A stretch of 64,000 bases of DNA, taken from Cupriavidus basilensis. Its GTDB lineage: Bacteria > Pseudomonadota > Gammaproteobacteria > Burkholderiales > Burkholderiaceae. Numbering within the stretch: the first letter of the stretch is position 1; every line of letters begins with the position of its first letter. The notes below the pieces were generated by a model. It worked only from the letters and a program-made list of their open reading frames with translations. It ran no database searches and was not told the origin of the DNA. The stretch spans positions 18,843 through 82,842 of the forward strand of contig NZ_CP062808.1 in NCBI RefSeq assembly GCF_008801925.2. The letters run 5' to 3'. The translations under genes and the position numbers were made by a program. Of this stretch, positions 17,407 to 25,691 are shown in pieces.

Positions 17407-17882
17407 TGAAGGCGAAGCGCATCTACTGGACGGTTTGCGCGGGTGTGTTCGCCGTGGGTGCGCTGGCCGCCGCCACTACCCCTTGGCTGGATTACACCTT
17501 CAACCTGACCAACAGCCTGCCCGGCACCCTCTACGTGATCCACAAGGGTGGGGAGGTGAAGAAGGGCGAGCTGATCGCCTACCGCTGGCATGGCGGGGCG
17601 ACCTATCCCGCTGGCACCACCTTCATCAAGCGCGTGGCCGGTGTGGCTGGCGACACGGTTAAACGGGCCGGCAGCGCGTTTTGGGTGAATGACCAATACA
17701 TCGGCACCGCCAAGCCCTTCTCGAAGGCTGGCGTGCCTCTCCAGCCCGCGCAGGATGGGGTTATCGGGGCAGGGGAGTATTTCGTTTCGACGCCCAACCC
17801 GAACAGCCTGGACTCGCGCTATGCGCTGACCGGCAACGTGAAGCAGGCCGAAGTCATCGGGAGGGCCTATGAAATTTTCTAA
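17406..17882 (+). CDS. S26-family signal peptidase (TrhF/TraF type)
   Basis: A 158-residue membrane-anchored serine peptidase. One N-terminal hydrophobic segment precedes the catalytic serine S37 in TNSLPGTLYVI, and the catalytic lysine is K75 in FIKRVAGVAGD; FVSTPNPNSLDSRY is the usual late box. Such enzymes process pilin or other mating proteins in IncHI- and IncP-type systems, and here it probably matures TraA. The start at 17406 overlaps the trbI stop. Confidence 0.88.
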   Translation: MKAKRIYWTVCAGVFAVGALAAATTPWLDYTFNLTNSLPGTLYVIHKGGEVKKGELIAYRWHGGATYPAGTTFIKRVAGVAGDTVKRAGSAFWVNDQYIGTAKPFSKAGVPLQPAQDGVIGAGEYFVSTPNPNSLDSRYALTGNVKQAEVIGRAYEIF

Positions 17883-18507
17883 GCTGATCGCAGCCCTGTT
17901 GATCGCCTCGATCCTGCCCACCGCGAACGCCGCGAGCTTGGGCAGCATCGGGCCGACCTACCCGATTGGGGAGGAAAGCGCGCTCGACATGATTATGAAG
18001 AAGCTGCGCGAAAAGGAGCGCAGCGGCGAGCTGAAGCGGTTGCAGGAAGAAGCCATCCGCCGCTCGATGGGCAGCATCAAGAACATGAAGCCGGTGGATG
18101 GCATCACCACCGTGCGCGCCCGTGCGCAGCGGTTCATCGACCCCACCGTGACCTACACCAAGCCGGTGACGACCGACGACGGCCGCATCGTTGTGCCGGC
18201 CGGAACGAAGATCAATCCGCTGGACATGACCAGCCTCACGAAGACGCTGGTTTTCTTCGACGGCCGCGACCCCGAGCAGCGCGAAGCCGTGGGCCGCTTG
18301 GTGGCCAAGGGGGGGCAGCTCAAGGTGAAGCCGATCCTTGTTGCCGGCTCTTGGCTTGACCTCACCAAAGCCTGGAAGACCCAAGTTTTCTACGACCAGA
18401 AGGGCACCCTTTCCAAGCGGTTCGGCATCACGGCCGTGCCGGCTGTGATTCGTCAGCAAGGAAAGATGCTGGTGCTCGATGAGATTCCCGCGAAGGAGCT
18501 GCAATGA
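17869..18507 (+). CDS. traW: Pilus assembly protein TraW
   Basis: Periplasmic protein of 212 residues with signal peptide (IASILPTANA). It shows the TraW pattern: DPTVTYTKPVTTDDGRIVVP, then TLVFFDGRDPEQREAV and FGITAVPAVIRQQGK. TraW works with TraU and TrbC in the outer part of the F pilus machine. Overlaps both neighbouring genes. Confidence 0.92.
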   Translation: MKFSKLIAALLIASILPTANAASLGSIGPTYPIGEESALDMIMKKLREKERSGELKRLQEEAIRRSMGSIKNMKPVDGITTVRARAQRFIDPTVTYTKPVTTDDGRIVVPAGTKINPLDMTSLTKTLVFFDGRDPEQREAVGRLVAKGGQLKVKPILVAGSWLDLTKAWKTQVFYDQKGTLSKRFGITAVPAVIRQQGKMLVLDEIPAKELQ

Positions 18508-19505
18508 AACGCTGGCTTGTAATGGCTTTCATGGTGCTCGCGGCGACTTTCGCGCGCGAAAGTATGGCCGGCGTGTGCCAGGGCAAGTTTGCCAACCCGA
18601 TCACCGATATTTGCTGGAGCTGCCTGTTCCCGCTCACGCTGGGCGGTACGCCGATCATGACGATGGGCCAGGAGGATACCGGCAACCCTGACGGCTTCCT
18701 TTGCACCTGCACCAACCCGCTGCGCATCGGGATCAAGACCGGCTTTTGGGAACCGGCGCGCCGCGTGGACGTGACCCGCACGCCGTACTGCTTTGTCTCG
18801 CTGGGCGGCATCAAGCTCGATCCCGGTATCCGCGCCCCGGAAGGCGAGATCCGTTTGCAGCAGGACAACACCAAGCAATCGAACTATCAGGTTCATTGGT
18901 ACGCCGATCCGATCCTGTATTGGCTGGAGGTGATCCTGGACAACCCGTGTCTGGAAACGGGTTCCTTCGACGTGGCCTACATCACCGAAGTCGATCCGAC
19001 GTGGAACGACGACGAGTTGACGATGTTGCTGAACCCGGAAACCTTCCTGTTCGGCAATCCCATCGCGCAGGCCGCGTGTGCCGGCGACTGCGTACTGTCC
19101 TCGGCGGGGTTCGGCAGTAACGCGCTTTTCTGGTGCGCGGGCTGCCAAGGCTCGATCTACCCCTTCAACGGCCATGTGCAGGCTCACGTCTCGCACGTTC
19201 AAGCCAGCTCGCTCCTGGTGCAACGCATGACGGCAAAGCTGCACCGCGAATTCCTGATGTGGGGCACCTCGGGCGCTGACGGCTTGTGTGGCATCTATCC
19301 CGAGCCGGTGATGGACAAGACCCAATACAAGTACCAGATGCTCTACCCGATCCCGCAGACGGAAAAGATCAACGGCCGCTGCTGCCAACCCTATGGCCGC
19401 ACGACCGCGATTTGGGGCGCTGGCAAGAGCTACCCGTATGCCGGCGAAGACTTCGCCTACATGATTTTCCGAAAGAAAAACTGCTGCCTGGGAGTGGGAT
19501 TCTGA
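18504..19505 (+). CDS. traU: Mating protein TraU
   Basis: A 333-residue cysteine-rich periplasmic protein needed for DNA transfer more than for pilus formation. Hallmarks: CQGKFANPITDICWSCLFPL after the signal peptide, CTCTNPLRIGIKTGFWEPAR, and RTPYCFVSLGG. The signal peptide ends with TFARESMAG, whose DNA is a perfect copy of palindrome family 1, so this short part of the leader is dictated by the repeat. Confidence 0.94.
   Translation: MKRWLVMAFMVLAATFARESMAGVCQGKFANPITDICWSCLFPLTLGGTPIMTMGQEDTGNPDGFLCTCTNPLRIGIKTGFWEPARRVDVTRTPYCFVSLGGIKLDPGIRAPEGEIRLQQDNTKQSNYQVHWYADPILYWLEVILDNPCLETGSFDVAYITEVDPTWNDDELTMLLNPETFLFGNPIAQAACAGDCVLSSAGFGSNALFWCAGCQGSIYPFNGHVQAHVSHVQASSLLVQRMTAKLHREFLMWGTSGADGLCGIYPEPVMDKTQYKYQMLYPIPQTEKINGRCCQPYGRTTAIWGAGKSYPYAGEDFAYMIFRKKNCCLGVGF
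18546..18563. promoter_or_regulatory. Palindrome family 1, site 5 (perfect)
   Basis: ACTTTCGCGCGCGAAAGT within the traU leader, 42 bases after the start codon. Confidence 0.65.
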
Positions 19506-20281
19506 TGAACAAGAAAACTGTCATCGGGCTGATGCTGCTGGCCGCTTTCGCACGCGAAAGCGTGGCGCAGAGCACGCCGTCTGCATCCCAGCTCGAACAA
19601 GAACGCCAACGCATCGAGCTTGAACGCAAGCAGATGTTCGACCCGAACAACCCCGCATCGAAGGCCAAGAAAGGCGCTATGCCCAACGCGGCCGACATCG
19701 ACCGGGAAATGCGCCGCGTGGATCGTGAGCGCAAGCAGATGTTCGACCCGAACAACCCCGCGACCAAGAACGCGGCCAACGTGTTCCCCAACGTGCCGAC
19801 ACCCGAGCGCGCCGGGATCGACATCGAGGCGCTGGCCAAGCAGTACGAACAAAAGGCCCAGGCCCGGAAGATGGACGACCTGATGATTTTCGCCAGCTTC
19901 ACGATGCCGGCCGAATCGCTCAAGCGCATCGTCAGCCAAGCCAACCGGGTGGGTGCGTCCGTGGTGCTGCGTGGCTTCAAAAACAACTCCTTGAAGGACA
20001 CGGCGCTGGCCATCAAGGAGCTGGGCGAGCAGGGCGGCAATGTGCTGGTAAATCCCAACGCCTTCACCAAGTACAAGATCAAGGCCGTGCCCACGATGGT
20101 GCTGGCCAAGGCCGCCACCATCGACCAAGTGGATAACGAGGGCTGCGCCCTCCCTGACAACTTCGTGGCCGTGGCCGGCGATGTTTCGCTGGACTACGCC
20201 CTGGACGAGATTGTGCGCCGCGCCCCGCAGTTTGAGGCCGTGGCGGCTCGCTACCTTCGCCAGATCAGGGGGAACCAATGA
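19505..20281 (+). CDS. trbC: Pilus assembly protein TrbC
   Basis: Periplasmic, 258 residues. Signal peptide (LLAAFARESVAQ) is followed by a helical region with a tandem repeat of ERKQMFDPNNPA separated by about 36 residues, then the TrbC domain with a thioredoxin-like fold (MIFASFTMPAESLKRIV, KYKIKAVPTMVLAK). F TrbC works with TraW and TraU. The leader again carries a palindrome family 1 copy. It starts on the ATGA of the traU stop. Confidence 0.9.
   Translation: MNKKTVIGLMLLAAFARESVAQSTPSASQLEQERQRIELERKQMFDPNNPASKAKKGAMPNAADIDREMRRVDRERKQMFDPNNPATKNAANVFPNVPTPERAGIDIEALAKQYEQKAQARKMDDLMIFASFTMPAESLKRIVSQANRVGASVVLRGFKNNSLKDTALAIKELGEQGGNVLVNPNAFTKYKIKAVPTMVLAKAATIDQVDNEGCALPDNFVAVAGDVSLDYALDEIVRRAPQFEAVAARYLRQIRGNQ
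19544..19561. promoter_or_regulatory. Palindrome family 1, site 6
   Basis: GCTTTCGCACGCGAAAGC in the trbC leader at the same relative place as in traU, encoding AFARES. Confidence 0.6.
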
Positions 20282-21576
20282 AGCGCGCTCTTACCATCGT
20301 GGCCATGCTCGCCGCTGCCGGCGTGGCCAGCGCCCAAACCATCACCACGCCGGCCGACGCCTTCAATGCCGGCAAGGATTTCGCCAACACCGGCAAGGGT
20401 GTGGCCGGGGGCAAGATCAATGGCACAACCGGCTCCAACGTGCTGCCGTACTACGGCACCACAGCACCCGAGACTGCCAACTTCCAGGAGGGCCGCAACC
20501 TGATCGGCGGGGCGGGAACGAACAAGCAGATTCAGTGCGAGACATACCGGGCACCCAACGCCTTCCAGCAGCAGGAATGCGATGCGGTGAACTTCATGAG
20601 CAAGAACCCGACGCAACGGCCGAAGTTCACCATCGACAAGCAGACCGATCCGATCCTGACCGGCTCCAAGGGCGTCATCAACAACCCCGGCAGCATCCCC
20701 GGCGCATCGACCCAACAGTGCCGCGTGGAGCGCGTGAAGAACCCGGCGACCTACATCACCGAGACTTGCACGGAAACGCAGACGCTTGAAAACCTGTCCT
20801 GCAAACGCGTGCTCAAGGTGGCGTGCGACCCCGAGCGCGACGGCTGCGACCAGGGCGGTATCGTCCCGAATAGCTGGGCCGGCGACATGTCCACCAGCTT
20901 CACCCCGGACGGGGCCGGAAACTACATCCTCCAGTTCGGCACCATCGCGGACAACTATTGGGGTGGCTGGGGAGCGGTGTATGACCGCAACCTCACCTTT
21001 GAAATCCGCGACGTGGGCCTGATTACCCGCTTCGCCCTGACCCGCGCCGCGTTCGACGACTGGCTGATGGTCAAGGTGAACGGCAACCTCGTTTATGTCG
21101 GCCCGCGTGGCGGCGACCGGCTGGAAATCTATTCGCCGCCTCCGGTATTCCAGTCGAGCAGCACGCGCGTATGCCAACAGTCCTATGACGATTGGGGTAC
21201 GTCCTGGATTTGTTACGACAAGCCGAGCGGCTGGGGATGGGGCGACGGCGGTTATAGCAACCAGACCTCCTACCAGAGCTGCACGGCGGTTGCGGGTGGC
21301 TGGAACTGCACGGCCAGCGACTACCGCACCGGCATGGTTCAGTACTGCGCGACCTGCTTCAGCGGCCCGGAGCTTTCAACGAGCTGGAACTTCGGCCTGA
21401 ACATCGACGTGAAGCCTTACCTCAAGAACGGCTCCAACACGATCTTCATGCGGACGATTGTTGCCGGTGGCGGGGAGGGCGCTATTCAGCTCACGACGCG
21501 CCAACTGTGCCCCCGCAACTGCTATGACCAATGGGACAACAGCCAGTGCGCTCCCCTGGAACAGAGGGCTCAATGA
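20278..21576 (+). CDS. TraN N-terminal half (mating-pair stabilisation), separate protein
   Basis: A 432-residue secreted protein with signal peptide (AAAGVASAQ). It contains an FNAGKDFANTGKG segment and a cysteine-rich part (ETCTETQTLENLSCKRVLKVACDPERDGC) as in the N-terminal half of large TraN/TrhN proteins, then an aromatic domain with many W, Y and C residues likely facing the recipient. It ends exactly where a second signal-peptide gene begins. TraN is normally one outer-membrane protein, so here the adhesin appears divided in two. I infer that this half carries the tip or receptor-contact domain. Confidence 0.75.
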   Translation: MKRALTIVAMLAAAGVASAQTITTPADAFNAGKDFANTGKGVAGGKINGTTGSNVLPYYGTTAPETANFQEGRNLIGGAGTNKQIQCETYRAPNAFQQQECDAVNFMSKNPTQRPKFTIDKQTDPILTGSKGVINNPGSIPGASTQQCRVERVKNPATYITETCTETQTLENLSCKRVLKVACDPERDGCDQGGIVPNSWAGDMSTSFTPDGAGNYILQFGTIADNYWGGWGAVYDRNLTFEIRDVGLITRFALTRAAFDDWLMVKVNGNLVYVGPRGGDRLEIYSPPPVFQSSSTRVCQQSYDDWGTSWICYDKPSGWGWGDGGYSNQTSYQSCTAVAGGWNCTASDYRTGMVQYCATCFSGPELSTSWNFGLNIDVKPYLKNGSNTIFMRTIVAGGGEGAIQLTTRQLCPRNCYDQWDNSQCAPLEQRAQ

Positions 21577-22817
21577 TGATGAAGAAGATTCTTGCCGCAT
21601 TGGCTTTAGTCGCCAGCTTCAGCGCCTTCGCTTCGCCCGACTGCCAGAAGACGGGCACGGTATGCACGGCCCCTAATCAGACGCGCAACGTGTCGGGCCT
21701 GTCCGTCTTCCGCGAGTGCTGGGAGTACCAGGACACCTATCAATGTCGCAGCCAGAACATGACCAATGACTGCCAGCCGCTGCGAGATAAGGGGTGCTCA
21801 CAGATCGGATCGTCATGCGTGGAGCGCGACGACGCCGGCACCTGCGTGATGTACGAGCAGAAATACAACTGCCCGGACAAGCCGGAAACCTACACCGAGA
21901 AAACCGTGTGCGATCAAAGCGCCTTCTGCCAGAACGGCGGGGCAGGGTGCTTTGATACCAGCTCGCCGCCCGATAAGGACTTCGGCCAAGCGGCCGTGAT
22001 GATGGAGGCTGCCCGCGAGGCTGGCGTGTACGGCATCGACCCCAACAAGGTTGAAATCTTCAAGGGCTACATGGAGGAATGCAGCATCAAGGTCTTGGGC
22101 GGCTCCACGCTCAAGAGCTGCTGCAAGTCGGCCGGTGGTGGCGCTGCTTTCAGCAACTACGCGCTCCTGGGTGCGGGCATGAAGGCGGCGGGCGAAGCGG
22201 GCCGCGAATCCATCGTGCTGGGTTCCAAGTATATGTACGACTCGCTCTATGGCCAGCTCGATAGCTCGCTGGTGGACAAGGGCCTTGGTGCGATGAATAG
22301 CTGGGCATCCGGCCTGGGTGACGGTGTTTTCAACCCGCAATTCGGGTTCTACGGGTTCACCTTCGAGTTCACCTTTGCCAACGGCTTCCAGTTCGTCGGC
22401 TTCGACCCGTACAGCTTCGCCTTGTCCGTGGCAATCATGCTGGTGCAGGAATGGTTGAGCTGCGATTCCGCCGAGCAGGTCATGGCCATGAAGCGCGGCC
22501 AAAACCTGTGCGTCCACATCGAGACGTATTGCAGCAAGAAGGTGCTCAAGGTCTGCGTAGAGAAGAAGGAACGCCACTGCTGCTTTAACTCCAAGCTGGC
22601 CAAGATCATCAATCGCCAAGGCCGCGCGCAACTCGGGATGCCGATGAATAGCTGCGGCGGCTTCAACCAGGCGCAGCTTCAAGCCCTCGATTTCTCCCGG
22701 ATTGATCTGTCCGAGTTCATCGCGGACATCGTGCCCAAGGATGTGCCGGCATCAACCATGAGCAACCGGGTGCAGCAGACCGTCAACCAAAAAGTTCAGA
22801 GCTACTACGACCAATGA
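21573..22817 (+). CDS. traN: TraN C-terminal half (mating-pair stabilisation), separate protein
   Basis: A 414-residue cysteine-rich secreted protein with its own signal peptide (LAALALVASFSAFAS). The sequence RECWEYQDTYQCRS, CVERDDAGTCVMYEQKYNC and CSIKVLGGSTLKSCCKS follows the pattern of the conserved C-terminal half of TraN, including the final CCFNSKLAKIINRQGRAQLG block. Three ATG codons in a row open the gene, overlapping the previous stop. With the upstream gene it makes up a split TraN. Abundant cysteines explain the operon's three thiol-disulfide proteins. Confidence 0.85.
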   Translation: MMMKKILAALALVASFSAFASPDCQKTGTVCTAPNQTRNVSGLSVFRECWEYQDTYQCRSQNMTNDCQPLRDKGCSQIGSSCVERDDAGTCVMYEQKYNCPDKPETYTEKTVCDQSAFCQNGGAGCFDTSSPPDKDFGQAAVMMEAAREAGVYGIDPNKVEIFKGYMEECSIKVLGGSTLKSCCKSAGGGAAFSNYALLGAGMKAAGEAGRESIVLGSKYMYDSLYGQLDSSLVDKGLGAMNSWASGLGDGVFNPQFGFYGFTFEFTFANGFQFVGFDPYSFALSVAIMLVQEWLSCDSAEQVMAMKRGQNLCVHIETYCSKKVLKVCVEKKERHCCFNSKLAKIINRQGRAQLGMPMNSCGGFNQAQLQALDFSRIDLSEFIADIVPKDVPASTMSNRVQQTVNQKVQSYYDQ

Positions 22818-23176
22818 AAACTCTCTCTATCGCCCTCGTTTTGCTGGCCTGCTCGACTTTCGCGCGCGAAAGCCTCGCTGGGCCAACCGTTTATACCCGG
22901 CAACACGACGTGCTGGCCGCCGCGATCCGCAACGGCAACTCCAGCGGCGTCATGGAAGGGGAGGTGGCCGAGCACTTCACGCGCCAATTCCGCTCGACCG
23001 GGCCGCTGCTGGTGACTGCGAAGGTCATCAAGTCTTTTAGTCGCGCCGACTGCAAGCGCCTTGAAATGGTGTTCACCAAGAAGGACGTGGATACCCCGCA
23101 AGGGCGCACCGACGCGATCTTGAAGACTCAGCTCAACTACTGCCTCGACGGCACCCCGCCAATTTCCGTGGAGTAA
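22814..23176 (+). CDS. Secreted protein of unknown function in mating operon
   Basis: A 120-residue protein with a signal peptide (LLACSTFARESLAG) that again includes the FARES peptide specified by a palindrome copy. The mature part has two cysteines (ADCKRL and LNYCLD) and an alpha/beta look. I do not recognise the family. Position between traN and the TraG-like small protein suggests a periplasmic accessory role in mating-pair formation or exclusion. Confidence 0.6.
   Translation: MKTLSIALVLLACSTFARESLAGPTVYTRQHDVLAAAIRNGNSSGVMEGEVAEHFTRQFRSTGPLLVTAKVIKSFSRADCKRLEMVFTKKDVDTPQGRTDAILKTQLNYCLDGTPPISVE
22856..22873. promoter_or_regulatory. Palindrome family 1, site 7
   Basis: ACTTTCGCGCGCGAAAGC, one outer base from perfect, in the leader-coding part of the gene at 22814. 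Confidence 0.65.
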
Positions 23177-23180
23177 GGCC

Positions 23181-23453
23181 ATGAAGCGAGTCATTCCTTT
23201 TGCATTGGTGCTGACGTGTTCCGTAGCGATTGCTGGAGCGCCCGTTACTGACCTTATGGCTGATCCGCTGTTCATGGCCAAGGTGGCCAGCTATCACGGG
23301 ATGACTCCCATGCGTCTGGCCAATCAGTCCGAGGATCGCGTTCGTCAAATGGTGCTCGATTACCTCGAATCACAACAAGCAAAGCCGACGAAGAAAGCTG
23401 CGACGCATGGGGGTGGCGCGGTGATGAAGGCAAATGATGAGGTGCGCCAATGA
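23181..23453 (+). CDS. Small secreted protein sharing a module with TraG
   Basis: A 90-residue protein with signal peptide (VLTCSVAIAGA). Residues 25-64 (LMADPLFMAKVASYHGMTPM, then RLANQSEDRVRQMVLDYLES) align with residues 804-843 of TraG in this window, 24 of 40 identical by eye. The remainder is short and basic. No function is known to me. Sharing a segment with the periplasmic C-terminal part of TraG, the part of F TraG involved in mating stabilisation and entry exclusion, suggests it may compete with or bind the same partner. Confidence 0.65.
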   Translation: MKRVIPFALVLTCSVAIAGAPVTDLMADPLFMAKVASYHGMTPMRLANQSEDRVRQMVLDYLESQQAKPTKKAATHGGGAVMKANDEVRQ

Positions 23454-24262
23454 TGAAGCGAAGCCTTCTCCTGCTGTCCCTGCTGTCCGGTTATGCCAAT
23501 GCGCAGTCACTGGATTACCCCTCTGTTTGGCAATGCGATGCGAACAAGCCCAACTGGTACTGCGACATGGACGAGGCCAAGCCTCAACCCGTGCAGCCGA
23601 CGCCGGCGCCGGCACGGCCGCAGAGCAGCCGCAAGGCCGACCAGCCCAAACGCATCGAGTTGAAGGACATCAAGACCGCCGAGCAACTGCGGCAAGAGCT
23701 GAAGCGTCGGGAGGACGTGGCGGTGATGAATCCCACCGACCAGAACATGAAGGACTACCTGGAGCTTTGGCAGATGACGCAGGACAAGGGGGCTGTCTTC
23801 GCTGACAACTGGCGGCGCGTGGTGTGGCAGAACCCCAGCCTCGACTACGCCCAAAAGCGCCCGGTCAATAACTCCGCGATCAAGATTTACGACGAGAGCC
23901 GCATTCAGAACGAGGAACAGCAACTGAAGATGCTGGCCAAGGAGCACGGCCTGATCTTCTTCTTCCGCAGCGACTGCCCGTACTGCCACGCGATGGCTCC
24001 GACGCTCAAGATGCTTTCGGACAAGTACGGCATCGAGGTGCTGGGCGTCTCCGTGGATGGCATGGGCCTGCCCGAGTTCCCGAATCCCCGCGACGGCCGC
24101 GCTCAAGCGGCGGCCTGGGGGATCGAGCGCGTGCCGGCATTGTTTATCGGCTCGAAGCAAACCGGCGACCGTGCGCCCATCGGCTTCGGAATGATGGCCC
24201 TGACCGAAATCGTCAATCGCATCTTTGTCCTCACCGGCACCAAGCCCGGCGAAAACTTCTAA
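23450..24262 (+). CDS. traF: Thioredoxin-fold pilus assembly protein TraF
   Basis: A 270-residue periplasmic protein with signal peptide (LLSGYANAQS), proline-rich linker, helical region and a thioredoxin fold holding an intact CPYC at 176-179 (FFFRSDCPYCHAMAPTLKML) and VPALFIG. F TraF lacks or retains the active site depending on lineage; this one keeps it, so redox activity is likely. Needed for F pilus assembly together with TraH and TraW. Confidence 0.92.
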   Translation: MMKRSLLLLSLLSGYANAQSLDYPSVWQCDANKPNWYCDMDEAKPQPVQPTPAPARPQSSRKADQPKRIELKDIKTAEQLRQELKRREDVAVMNPTDQNMKDYLELWQMTQDKGAVFADNWRRVVWQNPSLDYAQKRPVNNSAIKIYDESRIQNEEQQLKMLAKEHGLIFFFRSDCPYCHAMAPTLKMLSDKYGIEVLGVSVDGMGLPEFPNPRDGRAQAAAWGIERVPALFIGSKQTGDRAPIGFGMMALTEIVNRIFVLTGTKPGENF

Positions 24263-24272
24263 GGAGCTGCCC

Positions 24273-25679
24273 ATGCTACTGAAAAAAGTAACGGCGCTGG
24301 TGACGGCATTTGCTTTCACCACCTCTACCTACGCCATGAACATGCAGGAGCTTTTCGACTCCGTGAATGCTCAGGGCAACGTCAGCAACCCGGCTGTGCT
24401 GCAAGGCCAGACGATGAACCTCTACACGGGGGGGAGTCTGTTCATGCGGATGCCCAAGCGCACCTATCAACTCGCCACGGTGACGCCTCCGAGCTGGAAT
24501 GCCGGGTGCGGCGGCATTGACCTGTTTGCAGGTGGCTTCTCGTTCATCAACAAAGAGCAGTTTGTGGCCATGTTGCGCAACATCGGCTCGAACGCCCTGG
24601 GCTACGGCTTCAAGCTGGCGATCCAGAACCTGTGCCCGACCTGCGACAACGTGATGCAGGCACTGCAAGCCACCGCCCAAGCAGCCAATCGCCTCAACAT
24701 GGATTCCTGCGAGGCGGCCAAGGGGATTGTCAATGCTGCCGTGCCCGACACCTGGACGCGCGGCAAGCAGAACGCGGCCAAGAACTTCGGTGTGGACACC
24801 AATATTTTCGAGAACATCACCGACGCTTGGACGAACGTGATGAACAGCGAAAGCCGGGCCAACCAAACGGTGAACTCGGTGGCCAACGCGAGGCCCGAGG
24901 CGAAAGACCAGCTCCCGACCGGCAACGTGGTTTGGAAGGCGCTCAAGAAGCTCGATGGCATCACCGACGAGCAACGCATGATCCTGATGTCGATGATCGG
25001 CAGCATGATCTTCCCGACCGGCGACACCCCACAACTGCCAATCCCGCTGCTGCGCAAGGAAATCACGGTGGAGGCTCTGGTGGGTGCGCGTACTACCTCC
25101 GACACCATCACGGTGCCGATCTGGCGTTGCGACACGACCAGCGCGGACGGTTGCTTGAGTCCGACCGAGGACGAAGTGACCACCAAGAGCTTCAAGACGA
25201 TGGTGCGGGAGAAGATGGAAAAAATCTCCGACAAGATCGCCAACCGTTCGGCACATGACGACATGGCGGCCACCATCGGCTTCCTGAACGCCACCGATCT
25301 GCCCATCTACAAGATGCTGGCCGTGACGACGACCCTCAACAACACCTCGATGGCCGATGCGCTGATTGGCCGCTACCAAGAGCTGATCGCCGCCAAATAC
25401 GCCGAGGTTTACATCCAGCGTGCCGTCACCGACCTGCGCGGCGCAATGGCGAAGTTCTCCGCCGCAGCCGACGCTACCCAGGCCGCCGAGCTGGGCAAGA
25501 TGAAGCCCGAGCTGGAGGAAATTTCGCGCGCAGCAAAGCAGGTGCTGGCCACTGCCTACTCGCAGACCATCAGCACCTACAACATCGCCCAGGAGGTGCA
25601 GTACATGGAGCGTGCGCTCAATGCCAACCTGTCGCAGACGCTGCGTAACTCGCTCGCCTTCGGCAAGAGCCTGCGCTAA
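24273..25679 (+). CDS. traH: Conjugal transfer protein TraH
   Basis: A 468-residue periplasmic/outer-membrane-associated protein. After a signal peptide come the TraH signatures NMQELFDSVNAQGNVSNPA, GCGGIDLFAGGFSFINKEQF and LCPTCDNVMQALQ, then a coiled-coil-like C-terminal region. The start at 24273 is set by AAGGAG and the signal peptide. It works with TraF, TraU, TraW and TrbC. Confidence 0.93.
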   Translation: MLLKKVTALVTAFAFTTSTYAMNMQELFDSVNAQGNVSNPAVLQGQTMNLYTGGSLFMRMPKRTYQLATVTPPSWNAGCGGIDLFAGGFSFINKEQFVAMLRNIGSNALGYGFKLAIQNLCPTCDNVMQALQATAQAANRLNMDSCEAAKGIVNAAVPDTWTRGKQNAAKNFGVDTNIFENITDAWTNVMNSESRANQTVNSVANARPEAKDQLPTGNVVWKALKKLDGITDEQRMILMSMIGSMIFPTGDTPQLPIPLLRKEITVEALVGARTTSDTITVPIWRCDTTSADGCLSPTEDEVTTKSFKTMVREKMEKISDKIANRSAHDDMAATIGFLNATDLPIYKMLAVTTTLNNTSMADALIGRYQELIAAKYAEVYIQRAVTDLRGAMAKFSAAADATQAAELGKMKPELEEISRAAKQVLATAYSQTISTYNIAQEVQYMERALNANLSQTLRNSLAFGKSLR

Positions 25680-25691
25680 GGGAGGGATGCC

